Source: Girardinichthys multiradiatus (lineage: Eukaryota > Chordata > Actinopteri > Cyprinodontiformes > Goodeidae). From it: a DNA stretch of 64,000 nt. The notes below the pieces were generated by a model. That model had not been told where the DNA came from. It worked only from the letters and a program-made list of their open reading frames with translations, and made no database searches. Position numbers and translations under genes: made by a program. Positions 1 to 11,560 of the stretch are shown one piece after another (positions within the stretch are counted from its first letter, which is position 1; the number at the start of each line of letters is the position of its first letter). The stretch is taken from positions 40,566,147 through 40,630,146 of the forward strand of contig NC_061797.1 in NCBI RefSeq assembly GCF_021462225.1, read 5' to 3'.

Positions 1-3000
1 ACATGCTCTACACTTTTGAGAGCAATTAATTAATTATGTTGAACTCCATCTGTTCTGTAACATTACATTTGTAAAATAAATAATGATTAGCCTGCATGTT
101 AGATTTTCATGTGCCAGATTTAAGGTGATGTAGTGACTGATAATTAAACAAAACATCAATGAGGAACTCTGAAGTAGCTGAGGGCATAAAGATAAATGTC
201 TTCTTCTCTGTGGGTTATAAGCACTCGCTCAAGCAGCAGGGGGAAAAGGGACTTGCTTAGCACTGTAACAGTGCTAATGACTGTGCATGCATGTTTGTGT
301 GTCTGTGTGTGACTATAAAGCACCAGTTAGAATTAGGTAGACGGGTCACACTGTCAAGCATGGAGCAAGTGCAAGGAAAAGAGGGGTCAAGGGCAAATAA
401 TTCGCTCAACCCCTCTTTTTGAGATGACAAACATGCACTCCTGCCAGAAGGGAACCATTAAAAATAATTTACACGAGCTTTATGTTGGCTGAGCTCTGTT
501 TGATACAGTGTTTCCCCTGGCAATTATGGCAGTGGCACAGCTCCAGCCATATGGCCAACCGGGCAGTGGGCCGTGAGGCTCAGGAATACCTGGGTGGTTA
601 ATTAAGAGCCGTTGCCAGGGCCATAGGAGGCCAGTCTCAGATCTTCCATTGCCCCCCTTCCCAAACACCACCACCACAGCTAACACTTTCACTTCCTCCT
701 CAAACAGACCCTCCACTGTGACCCACTGTTGTCTCAACTCCCACAAAAGCAGCCGCCACCAGGGACAGGGAGAGGCCACCGGTAATTATTTGAAATAACA
801 TCCCCCAAGCAGAAGTGGGATTGTGTGGGAGAGGAGAAAAAAAACGCGTATTCTGTTGTGTTCACGTCTTCAAGAGCCTGGATGTGTTCACACTCACATT
901 AGGTGTGCACACACAGCACTGAGCACAAAAAGGTCAACGTTCCCAATGTCCTTCTTCAGTGCAGATAATGCTTCTTTCGAATGGAGGACAGCATAGCCCA
1001 TATTTTTCATAAATATCTCATTTTGCATTCAGACATTTACTGCACTCCGCTCACCGCCACCGGACCAATTCGAATAAACTATTCACTGTGGTCACGGAGC
1101 ACTTGCCTCATTTTGAATGACGTGCATATTTTATTGACTCCAAAAAGAAAGTGTGAATTTAAAGCCTCGGGAATCTAAATGACTTGCGATAGTAAAGGTA
1201 TCATTATAAATAATAAATCTTTGTGCCATGTGTTTTTGCTTAGTCAAAGAAAGTGCAGATTGGAAATGTGTTGTGGGTCAAAACCAAGCTGGAGTCCATT
1301 TATGTTGGTTCTGATATTTGCAAATATTACATGTTAGTCTCTAGAAATTAAAATATTCTCTGACTAACTGCTACTCATCCTTACTAACAGCTATTCACCC
1401 CATTGTGTTGTCATGGTCTGTGTTGTCATAACATGCAGCTTTGACCTTGGCTAAGGCCTCCAAAGGACCCCTGTCTAAACATATTGATATTCATAAAAGC
1501 ACTATCACTTTACCAATCTGCTAAACAGAACTCTTATACAGAATAATGAAGCAATAATGAGGAATTTTCTCTTGTTAAAATGTCATTTATGTAATGAATA
1601 AAAGATGATGGGTTCAGCTGTCTCTGCTTTGTTCTCAATCAAGACTTTTCAGTTTTTTTCTCATTCTGGCCTGTAAACTAACATTGGCGTCACTGGCAGA
1701 CATTGTCCGAATAATCAGCCAAAATTGCTTCATGTTTCCACTGTATAAACAATCATTAGGATGTTGTTTTGTTCATTCGCTTCGCCTCAGCCCTTTCATT
1801 CGCGAACAGCGGCTGCAACAAAAACACTGACAGCTTCTAATCTAAATCTGTGATAGTTCAAAATGTCCTGATTGTGACAGCATAGCAAGGCAAATACATT
1901 TGCGACTGTGTCTTTGCGTGCGTGTGTTTATCCCCCGGTGTATTTATGTGTATGTGTGTGTGTGTGTGAGAGACTAACCCCCTGCTGACTCGCCTTCCTC
2001 ATCTCCATATTCCTTTATGGGAAATGTAAATGGATACATGATTATCTTTACACGACCCAAGCAGGAAATAGGAGCCTACCCTTCACTGTGACTAAAGAAG
2101 AGAGGAAAATGTTATGGTACACATTATAAATGATTTATGGGTGTAGAGTATGGCATCTTTTCCTTGATAACCTCTCCTGTGTGTTTGACGTGCTCCCTTT
2201 TCAACTAAGATCCTGCAAGGTCCCAGTGGTGCCGAGTTCTTTCCCTGTACCTTTCCATACAATAAACAGCGTTATCTGTCTGCCTGTCCGCATTCTGTTC
2301 TCAGCCGTTTACTCTAACCCGGGTATCTTATGGTAATAAATCCCAGAGAGTGAAAGAGGGTGATATACTTGATGCTGAATAATTGGTCATTTTGGTTGGA
2401 GGCTCCCCTGTTTCACATTATAGTGATAATGAAGGCCTACTGAATATGGTGATCGGTGTGGAGTGTGTGTTGGATGCGTGCCTCCGTGTGCATCTGTCAT
2501 CTACATGCGCGTGTCGGAGCAAGTATGTGTATTGCCGAGGTGTCTCCTGAGTCAGGGATTATTGCTGATAGATTATTTCTTCAGCCCCCTCGTTATCACT
2601 GGATCAAACAGACATGTGACCCGTACTTCATCACTCTATTCATCCTCCTCTTAAACTGAGCTCTGGAGACCTGCAGAGAGAGCTGCTGGAACTGAATATA
2701 TGAGACCAGACAGTGTAATACTGCTGCACTGGGACTTTTATGCATAATTACAAACCCTTGGTAGGACTCTGTAGTATATTTCAACAGAATGGTAAGTTTT
2801 GTTACTTGCCACTTTTTGTTACTGCGGGGGAAACAAATGTTAACGCATCATTTTATTCCCATTGTTAATTTCAGTAAAGCAGCTGAAATCGGTATTATGA
2901 ATCCCTATTAGTGTGAAAGAACGAATTTGTCCTAATTCATGACATGGCTTCATCATGATCACCCTAAGCCACTGATGTAATATACAAACTATTAGTCTAA

Positions 3001-3060
3001 CTGATTGTTTCTCTTTGTATATCTTAGTTCCCATTTTATTTTGGTAATCTCTTATCGCTT
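1..3060. other. Noncoding, AT-rich; no gene recognised
   Basis: No exon series, RNA gene or mobile element was recognised. ORFs are short and low in protein-like signal. Short TG runs occur near 297-312 and 1945-1968. The stretch at about 480-780 is less AT-rich than its surroundings but encodes nothing recognisable. It could be intergenic or intronic. Confidence 0.6.
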
Positions 3061-3081
3061 CTATTTACTTCCTGTTTTTAC

Positions 3082-3401
3082 TGTCACACCTTTTCCTGAG
3101 TGTTTTTTTTTTTTTTTTTTAACACTTTTAGTCCTTTAGCTTCAGCCAACTTTTTTTTGGTCACGTTCTGTGTACTTTTTATTTCCTTATGTTTACCATT
3201 TGTGTCCTTGCAAACATATAAAGAGTTCTTTCAGTTCTCTCTGGTTCCCTGCTTTCCACACAGCAGCAGCCTGTTGTTTCATATGATTTCTGGTTCCTCC
3301 TGTGGTCTCCTCCATGTGTCTATTTGTAAGACTTTTGCCATTCTAAATAAATTGCTACAAAATGATTTTGCCTGCCTCTTGCCTGCATTTGAGCCTTTTC
3401 A
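3082..3401 (+). mobile_element. LTR-like remnant (uncertain)
   Basis: The block opens with TGTCACACC, has a run of 18 T at 3103-3120, and near its end carries CTAAATAAATTGC, a polyadenylation-type signal. This is followed by a segment rich in TGCCTGC and TTTGAGCC, which resembles the U5 end of fish LTRs. No convincing target-site duplication flanks it. The boundaries are estimates, and it may instead be unrelated sequence next to the Tc1-like element that follows. Confidence 0.3.
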
Positions 3402-3404
3402 ATC

Positions 3405-4093
3405 TATAAAAGATGATAGGCCTATAAAAAAAGTTCTCATAACCTTCCCCCACCAGGTGCTCCTCAAAAGATTTCTGACAAAAAAGTCAAAAAAACAATG
3501 ACAAGAGTTGTCCAAAGCCCAAGACTAAATCACAGAGCTTCAGAAAGACCTGTAAAAAAGCAGGTATGTACAGTTTTTCCATGAATACAATAAGAATCCT
3601 GACAACTAAAATGGCCACTACACATGCTCAGTGACCAAGATTCGGCTGCTGAAGAAAAAGCATGTTGAAGTTATAGTTTGCTACAGAACATTTGGCAAAG
3701 AAAGTAAACTATTTGGGGACTATGGTCTGACACCAAAATAAAACTATTTGATTGCCACTACACACACCATGTTTGGGTAAGAAATTTCACTGCACATTGG
3801 CCAAAAAACACCATGCCAACAATGCAGTTTGGAGGCGAACAACATCATGGTGTCAGATTTCAGCGGCCAGCAAAGGTCAGCCATGTTTTTCTAGTCTTTC
3901 GATAAATAAGGAAATAAAATTACAGCAATTGTGTTCAATGCCTATTCTTTGTATAATTATACTTTATTTTCACACAATTTATTTGTGTTTGATTGTTACA
4001 AACATCTGGTGTACATTTCATGTCAACAGCCTCATTAGAATTTTTTTTACTGAGGAAAACATTGATGGGTTTAGTACATATTTTCCCAGCTCT
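3405..4093 (+). mobile_element. Tc1-like DNA transposon, family A, decayed partial copy
   Basis: Several segments match, in order, a fish Tc1-like element from memory: the start of the element near GGCCTATAAAAAAAG, the transposase region with AAGAGTTGTCCAAAGCCC (3504) and ACATCATGGTGTC (3841), and a 3-prime end with TTCATGTCAACAGCCTC and a terminal TATTTTCCCAGC. The transposase would read on the plus strand, but parts are deleted and no long frame survives. It belongs to the same family as the copy at 6490-10131, which allows dating by comparison. Both ends are approximate, and the 5-prime end shows an internal deletion. Confidence 0.7.
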
Positions 4094-6489
4094 ATAATAA
4101 TGTATGCACCTACACTGGCTGTTTGAAAGGAGCCTGTCCTTTTAAAATGTTATTTCCATCTGTCTCATCCTGCTATTGCCTCTACTGTCCAGACCTATGT
4201 TCCAGCCGCTGTTATTATGTGATATTGTCGTCACCTGTCCTCATTACTAGTTGAAAGACAGGCCCTTTGATGCTCATTAGTGAGCGCCCCTGTGTCAGCA
4301 GTACAGACTAGTCATAGAGAGGTGGTGGGAGCTGCGGCAATAAGAACCACTATGTCAGCCAACCTGTGTATACCATCACAGCGGTGACACCCAGCCAGTG
4401 CCGCTTTTGTCAAGGGCCCCTAACGAGGTCATCACTGTCCCCGCGACAGAGGTCAACCTTACATTTGACCCCCGCCCCTCCCCACGCTGTAATGTCAACA
4501 GCTCCCTCCGTCACCTGCCCTGCGGTGCACTGGCGCTGCTCTCCCTCGCTGGCTGCTGGCATGCCGAGCTGTCACACAAGTGGGCAGCGTGTGTGGAAAT
4601 CAAGGTGGGCTGATGTCTTTTAATGAGACAGACGTAGAGCTTTGCTAATCTCCCCGCCTTCGTTAGGCAGGACCCAGCTGCGGTCTGTCAGCCCTCTTGT
4701 TACGCTCGCCCCTGGTGGGACGGCTCGGCACAGCAACCCGGCTGTCGTTCTGTCTGTCTGTCTATCAGTTGGTCAGCTTCTCTTTTCACCTCCCTTGGTG
4801 GAACTTAGTCTCCAGGGTAGGAAATGAGCTCTGCCTGCCTGATGGCACTGCACTGCGTGTCAGGGGCTGTTCTCTCTTCTGCTGTTTTCCCTTGTTCCTG
4901 GATAGTGGTTTGCTAATGATTCTCCAGCAGGGCTTTGGGGCGCTCCACGGCATTTTGTTTCCTGATTAGAATGCAGCGGCGGCCTTTGTCAACAGCAGTG
5001 TCAGCCGCTGTAAGGACAAAGCATTGTTACCACGAGCATAATTAAATCTGTTTCCTGTGAATCTGCCACCTGCGTTGACCAGGTACTCAGGGATACAGAA
5101 GGCTGTTTTGCCTTCCAGTCCGTGTTTTTTTAATTTGTTTTCCCACCTTCTGCTCACTCTTTTTTTTTGTTGCTATTATAATGCATGACGGTGAAGGACT
5201 TTTTTTCTGTGAATCTTGCAATAAATAGAAAGATACAAAAGACATAATTTTATATGTACTAGATTTATGATGAAATGTTAAGTTTTCCCTAATGTTGGCC
5301 AGATTTTACAATAATTTGCTAAGCTTTATACCGATGAAATCATAAGTGTATAAATGATGTGCACAAGTAAATATACTTTTAATGATACTTTCTCTGTTTT
5401 TGCACACCTGCAGGTTTTTCATTTGTTGTAATCATTTTAAACACCCTGCAGTTATCTGTTTCATCAGACACACAGTGACATGTGAGCGCTTGCAAACCAG
5501 ACCATTAAAGCAACAGCAGTCCCTGGGATATGGACTGGTCAGAAATTAATTGGCCCGATTGATGTTTGAAATAAAAAAAATAAAAAAATAAAAAACTCTG
5601 TAGAGTGAATCCAGATCTTCCACATAAAATATGTCAATTTTGTGCTCTCATGCCAGTTGAGCAATAATGACCCCATGGTGCTGTAGTATGGTGTGACAAC
5701 ACAAATGACACTACACTGTGTGCTAATGACACGGGATGTAGTCGCTGGGTAAACATGGCAATTAAACAACAGTCTCAGACTGAGTAGGGCACACATAGAA
5801 CCTTCACAGACCCCATTGTGTCTTTGTCTTTTGCTCTTTCTTTCTCTTTCTGTCTCTCTCCTTCTCTCTGCAAGACATTTGCATGCTGGAGGCATAATTG
5901 GCTGTTCTCATGGTGGCAGTGGCACTATTCCTAGAATGAGGACATCTCAATGCACCTCACACGTCCTTACTGTCACAACGCTCGCTGCTGAAAGCCTTCC
6001 TGACAAAAACACAGCAACACAGAACGCTCTCACAATGGCAGCCATGTCTGCTCCCACTCAAACTACACCCTGTGACAAGCAGGAGCTGAACTAAGCACAT
6101 TTCTCTTCCCCCCTTGCAGTTTCCAAAGTTCAGGATTACCGTCAGCACGCAGGAGCTGTGCTGAAGAAGAACTCTCTGTGTGAGAGAGTTTGGAGGGTGA
6201 CAGCCTCGTTGTAGCAGTTTGCAAGAGAAAACTCATGTTAAGTTTAGGCATGTAGGCATATTTGAACATAGAGTCAAATATAAATGCCGTGACATACTTG
6301 CAATTTGTTTATATATTGAACTAAACTTTGAGTTTTTATCAACTAGAGTGAGACAAATATGCATTACATGTGTCCTAATTCAGGAAGCCTGCATGATTTC
6401 TAAAAATGTCCAGTTTTTCCTTTTATTAACCTTAGTTTTATTATCACACTACACTTGATATGAAAGTGTAATATGTTGAGTTGATCCTG
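4094..6489. other. Noncoding; no gene recognised
   Basis: The stretch at about 4330-4980 is more GC-rich than its surroundings but shows no recognisable protein or splice structure. The DNA from 5160 to 5560 is AT-rich, with an A/T-rich tract at 5569-5594. A CT-rich tract lies at 5818-5871. Nothing else can be supported. Confidence 0.55.
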
Positions 6490-6697
6490 CAGCAAAAACA
6501 AATATTAAACATGTCAATGTTTTCCTGAGTAAATACACTTCTAAAAGGACTATTAACTAGAATACAACACCCAAGGAATCCACACATACACATGATGTAC
6601 AATTGAAGTAAGTGAAACATATGACAAAAATAGGCTGCAAGCCAAGAAACACCAGAATTGATCAGGATTTAGAAAGCAGTGTTACTCCCAGTGTTTA

Positions 6698-7332
6698 TAT
6701 TATGAATCAGAAAAAGGCGGACCCTAGATTCAGCCAGACACAGTACTGAAAATTTTAAAGGTTTATTCAGCCACAGGAAAACGTCACTCAGGTAAAACTC
6801 CAAACAACTTCCGGGAATCACTGCTTTTGTCTTGAGTAGAACTTGAAACCCAGAGGGGAAACCTCAGGCAGTGGTGGCAGGCAGTGATCTCCACAACACA
6901 GGTAAGATGTGACTCCAGGCTGAATAATCCAAGGGCAAGGCAGGCTCAATAATCCGAGGACAGAAACAGGGTCAATGATCGGAACAAGAGACGTCAGGCA
7001 AGGGGCAGGCAGAGCCATAAACCAGATGCAGGAAACAGGGTCGAAACCAAAATCCAAACAGTCCGACAGGGAGCAGGCAGAGAGGCAAAAATCCAAAGGC
7101 AAGGCAAGGTCAAGAACAATAATCAGTCAGGAAGGAACGCTGGATATCTACTCACACGAATGGCTTTCAAAAATCTGGCACCGTCTGCTTGTCAGAGTCG
7201 GTATATATCAGGGAAGACACAGGTGTATGGCATGCCACAGATTGCACTGCACAGCAGCAGCCACCAGGTGCATCTAATCTGCTGATTACAGCCAGGGAGA
7301 CAGGGTAGAGCAGACGTGCCAGAATCATAACA
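6698..7332 (-). mobile_element. Solo LTR inserted in the Tc1-like element
   Basis: The 635-bp block is flanked by the same five bases, GTTTA, at 6693-6697 and 7333-7337. Its ends are near-inverted: TATTATGAATC at the left and GAATCATAACA at the right. Read on the minus strand it starts TGTTATGATTC, has a TATA-like TGATATATACC, and later has AATAAACC in the position expected of a polyadenylation signal. This is the order of an LTR promoter and terminator. No internal retroviral-type genes are present, which fits LTR-LTR recombination. The exact superfamily (probably Ty3/Gypsy-like) is an inference. Confidence 0.75.
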
Positions 7333-8499
7333 GTTTACATTGATAAGTGCTGGTTAGGTCTTAGTTGAGTGCTTGTTAAAAGGTTTCCCATTATCAAAAT
7401 ATTGTACAAGAAGCATCTCATGGTGGGTAAAAAGGCTCTCTGAAGAACTTCACAACCTTATTGTAGCAAAACATTGACGGAATTGTTACAGATGGCTTCA
7501 AAACCTTTGCATGTTACAGTGAGCACAGTCGGGGGGATAATTCACTATAAACCAGGTTCTCCTCATAAGATTTAGACAAAGGAGTAAAACGAATTAACAG
7601 AAGAGTTGTCAAAGAGCAAAGGGACTACTTACAGAGAGTTCTAAAAAGGCTCAGAATTAGCTGGAACACTTTTCCATGAAAGCCATAAGTAATGCACGCA
7701 ATTGCAATGGCACCTGTACCCGCTCACCACACTAGACTCCACTGCTAAAGAAACAGGATCTTGAAGAAAAAAAGTTTGCTGCTGGACATTTGAACAGGCC
7801 AGTACTCAGAAGAAAACAAACTTGTATACCATTACACATGTGCATGAGACCGAGAAATGGCACTGTAAATCACACCAACAACACTACACAAAGACCAAAG
7901 TTTGAAAGTGGGAACATCATGGTGTGAGGCAGTTTTTTTATCACATAGTACTGGTGGATTTCATGTACATCAAAGAAATGGGTGCTGCACAATAATATCA
8001 ACAGCTAGAAAGGATCAATCAATCGCCCAACTTGACTGCAATTGTAAATCTATGGAAAGAACAGGAGATCAGAGGGCAACGAAGAAGACCAAAAAATATT
8101 AGAGGTTTGAAGACAGTTTGTGTGGAAAAATGAATCAAAATCACATATCACATGAACAATGCAATAAGTTAGTTTATCCATACAGGAGATGTCTTAAAGT
8201 GCCTGTGGCATGCTTTTCCCACAAATGCAGAAATTGAAAGAAAACATCTATATATTGAAGGAATTGGGCAGTAATTGACATGATATTAGGTTTAAAGACT
8301 TGATAAAAAAAATTATTGTGACACAAAATAAGTATTTTTTTATGTTAAATTTTGCATGTCTAAAGTTGCCCGGAAATGACGTCAAAGGGGAAGTCTCCGG
8401 TCATTCATTGTGTGAGAGTCAGTGATAAACGGTTCAGGTAGAAGCCAAATTGCGTTAAAAACAGCATTTATATGGTGAATCAGTGGGGTGGCAACAATA

Positions 8500-8815
8500 C
8501 TACGACAGCAGCAGTCTGCACTATTTTCCTGAAGTTAAGAGGATCAGAGCTGCCTGGATCAAAACTGGAAAACTGATGTGGGAGAGATGGGCTAGTCCCA
8601 CCAAGCACAGCCAGTTGTGATCGGGGGACTTCTCGGCAAACTGCTTCAAAAAAGAAACCTCTGAATTTGCAAGAGAAATTATGTCAGAGGTCGGGATATC
8701 TTCCAGACAAAGGTGAATGTTGATGCTATAGCCACTCTGTTCAGTGCATCTGATGTGAAAAGTTTGCCAAAAAAAAGTTGGTTGCTGCTAATGCTAAGCG
8801 GATCAAGGCTCAGTA
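8500..8815 (+). pseudogene. THAP zinc-finger domain remnant of the transposon
   Basis: The plus-strand frame around 8511 reads SLHYFPEVKRIRAAWIK. It contains the HxFP-type motif of THAP C2CH zinc-finger domains, which in transposases bind the element's own ends. The frame continues about 25 residues to an in-frame TGA, then resumes with SGDFSANCFKK, the position of the second metal-binding part. A later segment near 8718 resembles the AVPTLFS-type tail that follows many THAP domains. The stop and a downstream frameshift make it nonfunctional. The upstream cysteine pair could not be placed with confidence. Confidence 0.6.
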
Positions 8816-9467
8816 GGTACGAATACTTTTTATTATCAATAAAAATAATCTGAAATTATTACTATTAATATTAAAATATGGTAAATTACACATGCATACA
8901 ATATATTTAAATAAATGTTTCTCTAAAAACATCCCTCTAAAGATTCTAATACAAAGTAAAAAAAAAATACACACCAGGTAATGTCTTCAGATCTTGAATC
9001 AAAGGGCTTGATGCTGCTCACTTCACTTCCAGTTGTTTCACTCAGTGTCGTATATGCTGTAACCTTGGATTTACACTGTATCTGCTCTGTTCTGGTCCGG
9101 TCTGCTGCAAAGCCCGAAGGTGCTCCAAGAACCATATGCATATCGCACAATGAAAGCCAGTGATAAATGCAGTAGCAAGTCCAAAACAACTCATTCTGTG
9201 GGAGATAAAACAGTTAAATTGCTTAATTTCTCATTTTATGCATCCAGATATTTTCATGTTCTTTGTTCTACAATGGTTGAGTACAGCAAAGCTATATTTG
9301 TTGCTTAATTTGGTGCATTTAATGTTTAATTTATCGGTTTGTATTACCTTAGTTAACTCAGTAAATGATCTAACTGATCTAATGTAACAACTACTAAAAT
9401 ATACATTTATTTATAAATATATGCATGTGTTTATTAATAAGGCGAGATCTAGTCTGTCTTTAGTGAA

Positions 9468-9731
9468 TTATTTTGAAAATCTGGATGTTGTACTCATTCT
9501 GTTTCCTGGCAGTGTGGTACGATAAATGCATATTGACTCCAGCCATGCATCTAAGCAAAAATTAGACCCTGGTCGAATTAGATGGCTGTCTGCACGTCGC
9601 AGCACTTGTGCTTTGCCATCTGATGAAAGCAGACTTTCTTCACCTGACTCTGCTGCATCTCTCTGTGATAGTGACTTAAATATATCTAAAGAAATATCAG
9701 ATTCTTTGCTGTTGTCTGTGTTGCTGGCCAT
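9468..9731 (-). CDS. Short minus-strand ORF inside the Kolobok-like element, unrecognised
   Basis: This 87-codon frame, starting at 9731 on the minus strand, has an acidic, serine-rich start (MASNTDNSKESDISLDIFKS) followed by a mixed segment. It lies wholly inside the TTAA-flanked element, which sometimes carries a second gene. It could be the first exon of such a gene or a chance ORF. No domain was recognised, and the start has no support beyond being the first ATG. Confidence 0.25.
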   Translation of the reverse strand: MASNTDNSKESDISLDIFKSLSQRDAAESGEESLLSSDGKAQVLRRADSHLIRPGSNFCLDAWLESICIYRTTLPGNRMSTTSRFSK

Positions 9732-10131
9732 TGTAAGAGTAGTCAGATTACATGCGGGGGATCCCCTTTGATGTCATAAAAGAGCCCAACAGAATTGCAA
9801 AGGGGTAGTCTGGAAATGCCTTTTTAGTGAAATTTATGACCATATATCTCAACAACTGATCATTTCAGTTGCATGAATTTACTTTTTAAAATATTTTTTC
9901 ACTGTGTCCTTTCCAAAAATGTAAATGGATTTATCATGAAAATTCAATGTCACAGGCACTTTAAAGCTATTATTACCATAAATTGATTTACGGACTAATT
10001 TGTTTTGATTTTTTTAGTATATGTGCAATACTTTGCATATAAAATTAATTCTTGACTATATGTTACTTGCCTCTTAGAAACATATTTACAGAGGGAACTT
10101 TTTCTGATGTCTGTAATAGCAGATATGCTAG

Positions 10132-11560
10132 TTGCCCACATGTGAAAGAGCAGAGACCCACAGAGGCTCACAATAACATCAACAGTGATGCAGAGTTTCG
10201 TTGCCATTTCCCGCCTGTCTCACAGGACAGCGCAACGAAGGCGCATATTTGGAAAATGGCCACAAGGCCATTCCCGGATAAGTTTGAAAGCTGGAAATCT
10301 GTCTGATACGAGAAGATCAGGAGATTTATTTACCGATCAAAGACCACGCCGACACCCGGAACAGGTGGAAACCCTCAGAGGTTCTATGCCCAAGGAGATG
10401 AGTTTTCCTCCTTGTGTAATGCAGTCGACTAACGGTTCATCTTTTCCCCTCCTGGACGGATGAGAAATTACCGTTTTTTTTTTCTTTAATTTGATCATGG
10501 ACGCGTGATCAAAAGCTCAATTTTTCTTCAGACCTGATCCATCCTTGACCGGTAGAGAGCAGAAATCAACTTCAAAGTAATTTTGTTCTTTTCATATTAA
10601 ACCGGATAGGTGCATTTAGAAGTGTGGACAGGATGAGGCAGTTATGGTGATGTAGGATCACCAGTAGTTAGTCTCAGGTATTAACTTGTTGCATGCAATA
10701 CCGATTGAATTATGTTATGCTGAGCTGTGTTTTGATTTGGTGCGTAAGCGCTGCTGAATGCGTGGTTAATGTTTTGTCTGGCTGATCTCAAATCAGCCAG
10801 GAGTTAGAAGTTGGACTTTTAAAAATGTTTAATTCAAAGCAACTGCGGTCAGGGCCTCACTCGACCACTCTGTTCCAGTTTTATTGCTAGAGATTTTCCA
10901 CTGAGTTCCCGCCTTTGAGTTTATGACCCTTTGTCAAGATTTGAGGCGGTCAGCTGGTTGTGGCTAAAGGGGCGTGGACCCACCGTTTTATCAGCTGATT
11001 GCTGCAATCGAGACATCAGCACCAGGAGGATTTCTTTCCATTTAACCCAAATTACACATTTTGTCCATAAAACTACTGGTTTGATCTTCATAGACACTAA
11101 ATGCGCATATATGTTTTTCTTTTATTATTATTGTTAGGTAGTCATTGTTATTCCCTTTGTGTAGAATGGTGCTTGTTAGTTAGGTGAAGGTTTTGGACCA
11201 GAATAATGGTATATCAGGATTATTTGGCATCAATAAATCTTCATATATATAATTAAGAGAAGTGTTTGTGTTTATTTCATTCAAGACTGATTTATCTGTT
11301 AAAACAAGGTCAAAGTTCCTCCACCTTCATTGAAGCAGTTGAATAAACAGTGACAGTTTGTGGTTTGGTTAATAATTTGTAATTATTAAAGAGCCCATTA
11401 TCACAACACCAGAGGACATCTCTGATTTCTATTCGTAAGTAATGATTTTTGGTTAAGAAATTAATTTTTTTCAAATTATGATTTTAAATTATAATTCTTG
11501 ATGAATATTAATTAATCAATAATCATAATCCTTACACTGCCAAAGACTTACTTCATTCAC
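10132..11560. other. Possible unclassified interspersed repeat
   Basis: The block mixes a moderately GC-rich part (10190-10450) with a later AT-rich part that has several AATAAA motifs (near 11232 and 11343). A short hairpin, GGCTGAT/ATCAGCC, lies near 10779-10797. The texture resembles the LTR and leader of a decayed retroelement, but no coding domain, matching ends or duplication was found. Unique intergenic DNA is the alternative. Confidence 0.25.

Larger units (their letters stand above)
8198..9960 (+). mobile_element. Kolobok-like DNA transposon with TTAA duplications
   Basis: The element begins AGTGCCTGTGGCAT and ends ATGTCACAGGCACT, a 14-bp terminal inverted repeat with one mismatch. 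TTAA lies directly outside each end, at 8194-8197 and 9961-9964. TTAA duplication plus a THAP-type protein remnant inside is the known signature of Kolobok elements; P-like elements also use THAP domains but have different duplications. The 1.76-kb interior has no intact transposase, so this copy is nonautonomous or decayed. It sits inside the Tc1-like element, so it arrived later. Confidence 0.75.
6490..10131 (+). mobile_element. Tc1-like transposon, family A, split by two insertions
   Basis: The element is in three blocks: 6490-6697, 7338-8197 and 9961 to about 10131. The first block carries the left terminal region and the GCCAAGAAACACCAG stretch. The second carries degenerate transposase sequence, including ACATCTCATGG-like, AGAAGAGTTGTCAAAGAGC, TAAGTAATGCACGCAA and CTATGGAAAGAACAG motifs typical of this fish family. 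The third resumes with the transposase tail, AGCTATTATTACC, and a decayed right end. Removing the LTR (one GTTTA kept) and the Kolobok-like element (one TTAA kept) restores a continuous order. Frames are broken throughout, so it is inactive. The right boundary is approximate. Confidence 0.75.

Noticed and set aside
4366..4623. Overlapping ORFs in a GC-richer stretch
   Set aside because: Two frames are open at once, neither resembles a protein family, and no splice structure was seen.
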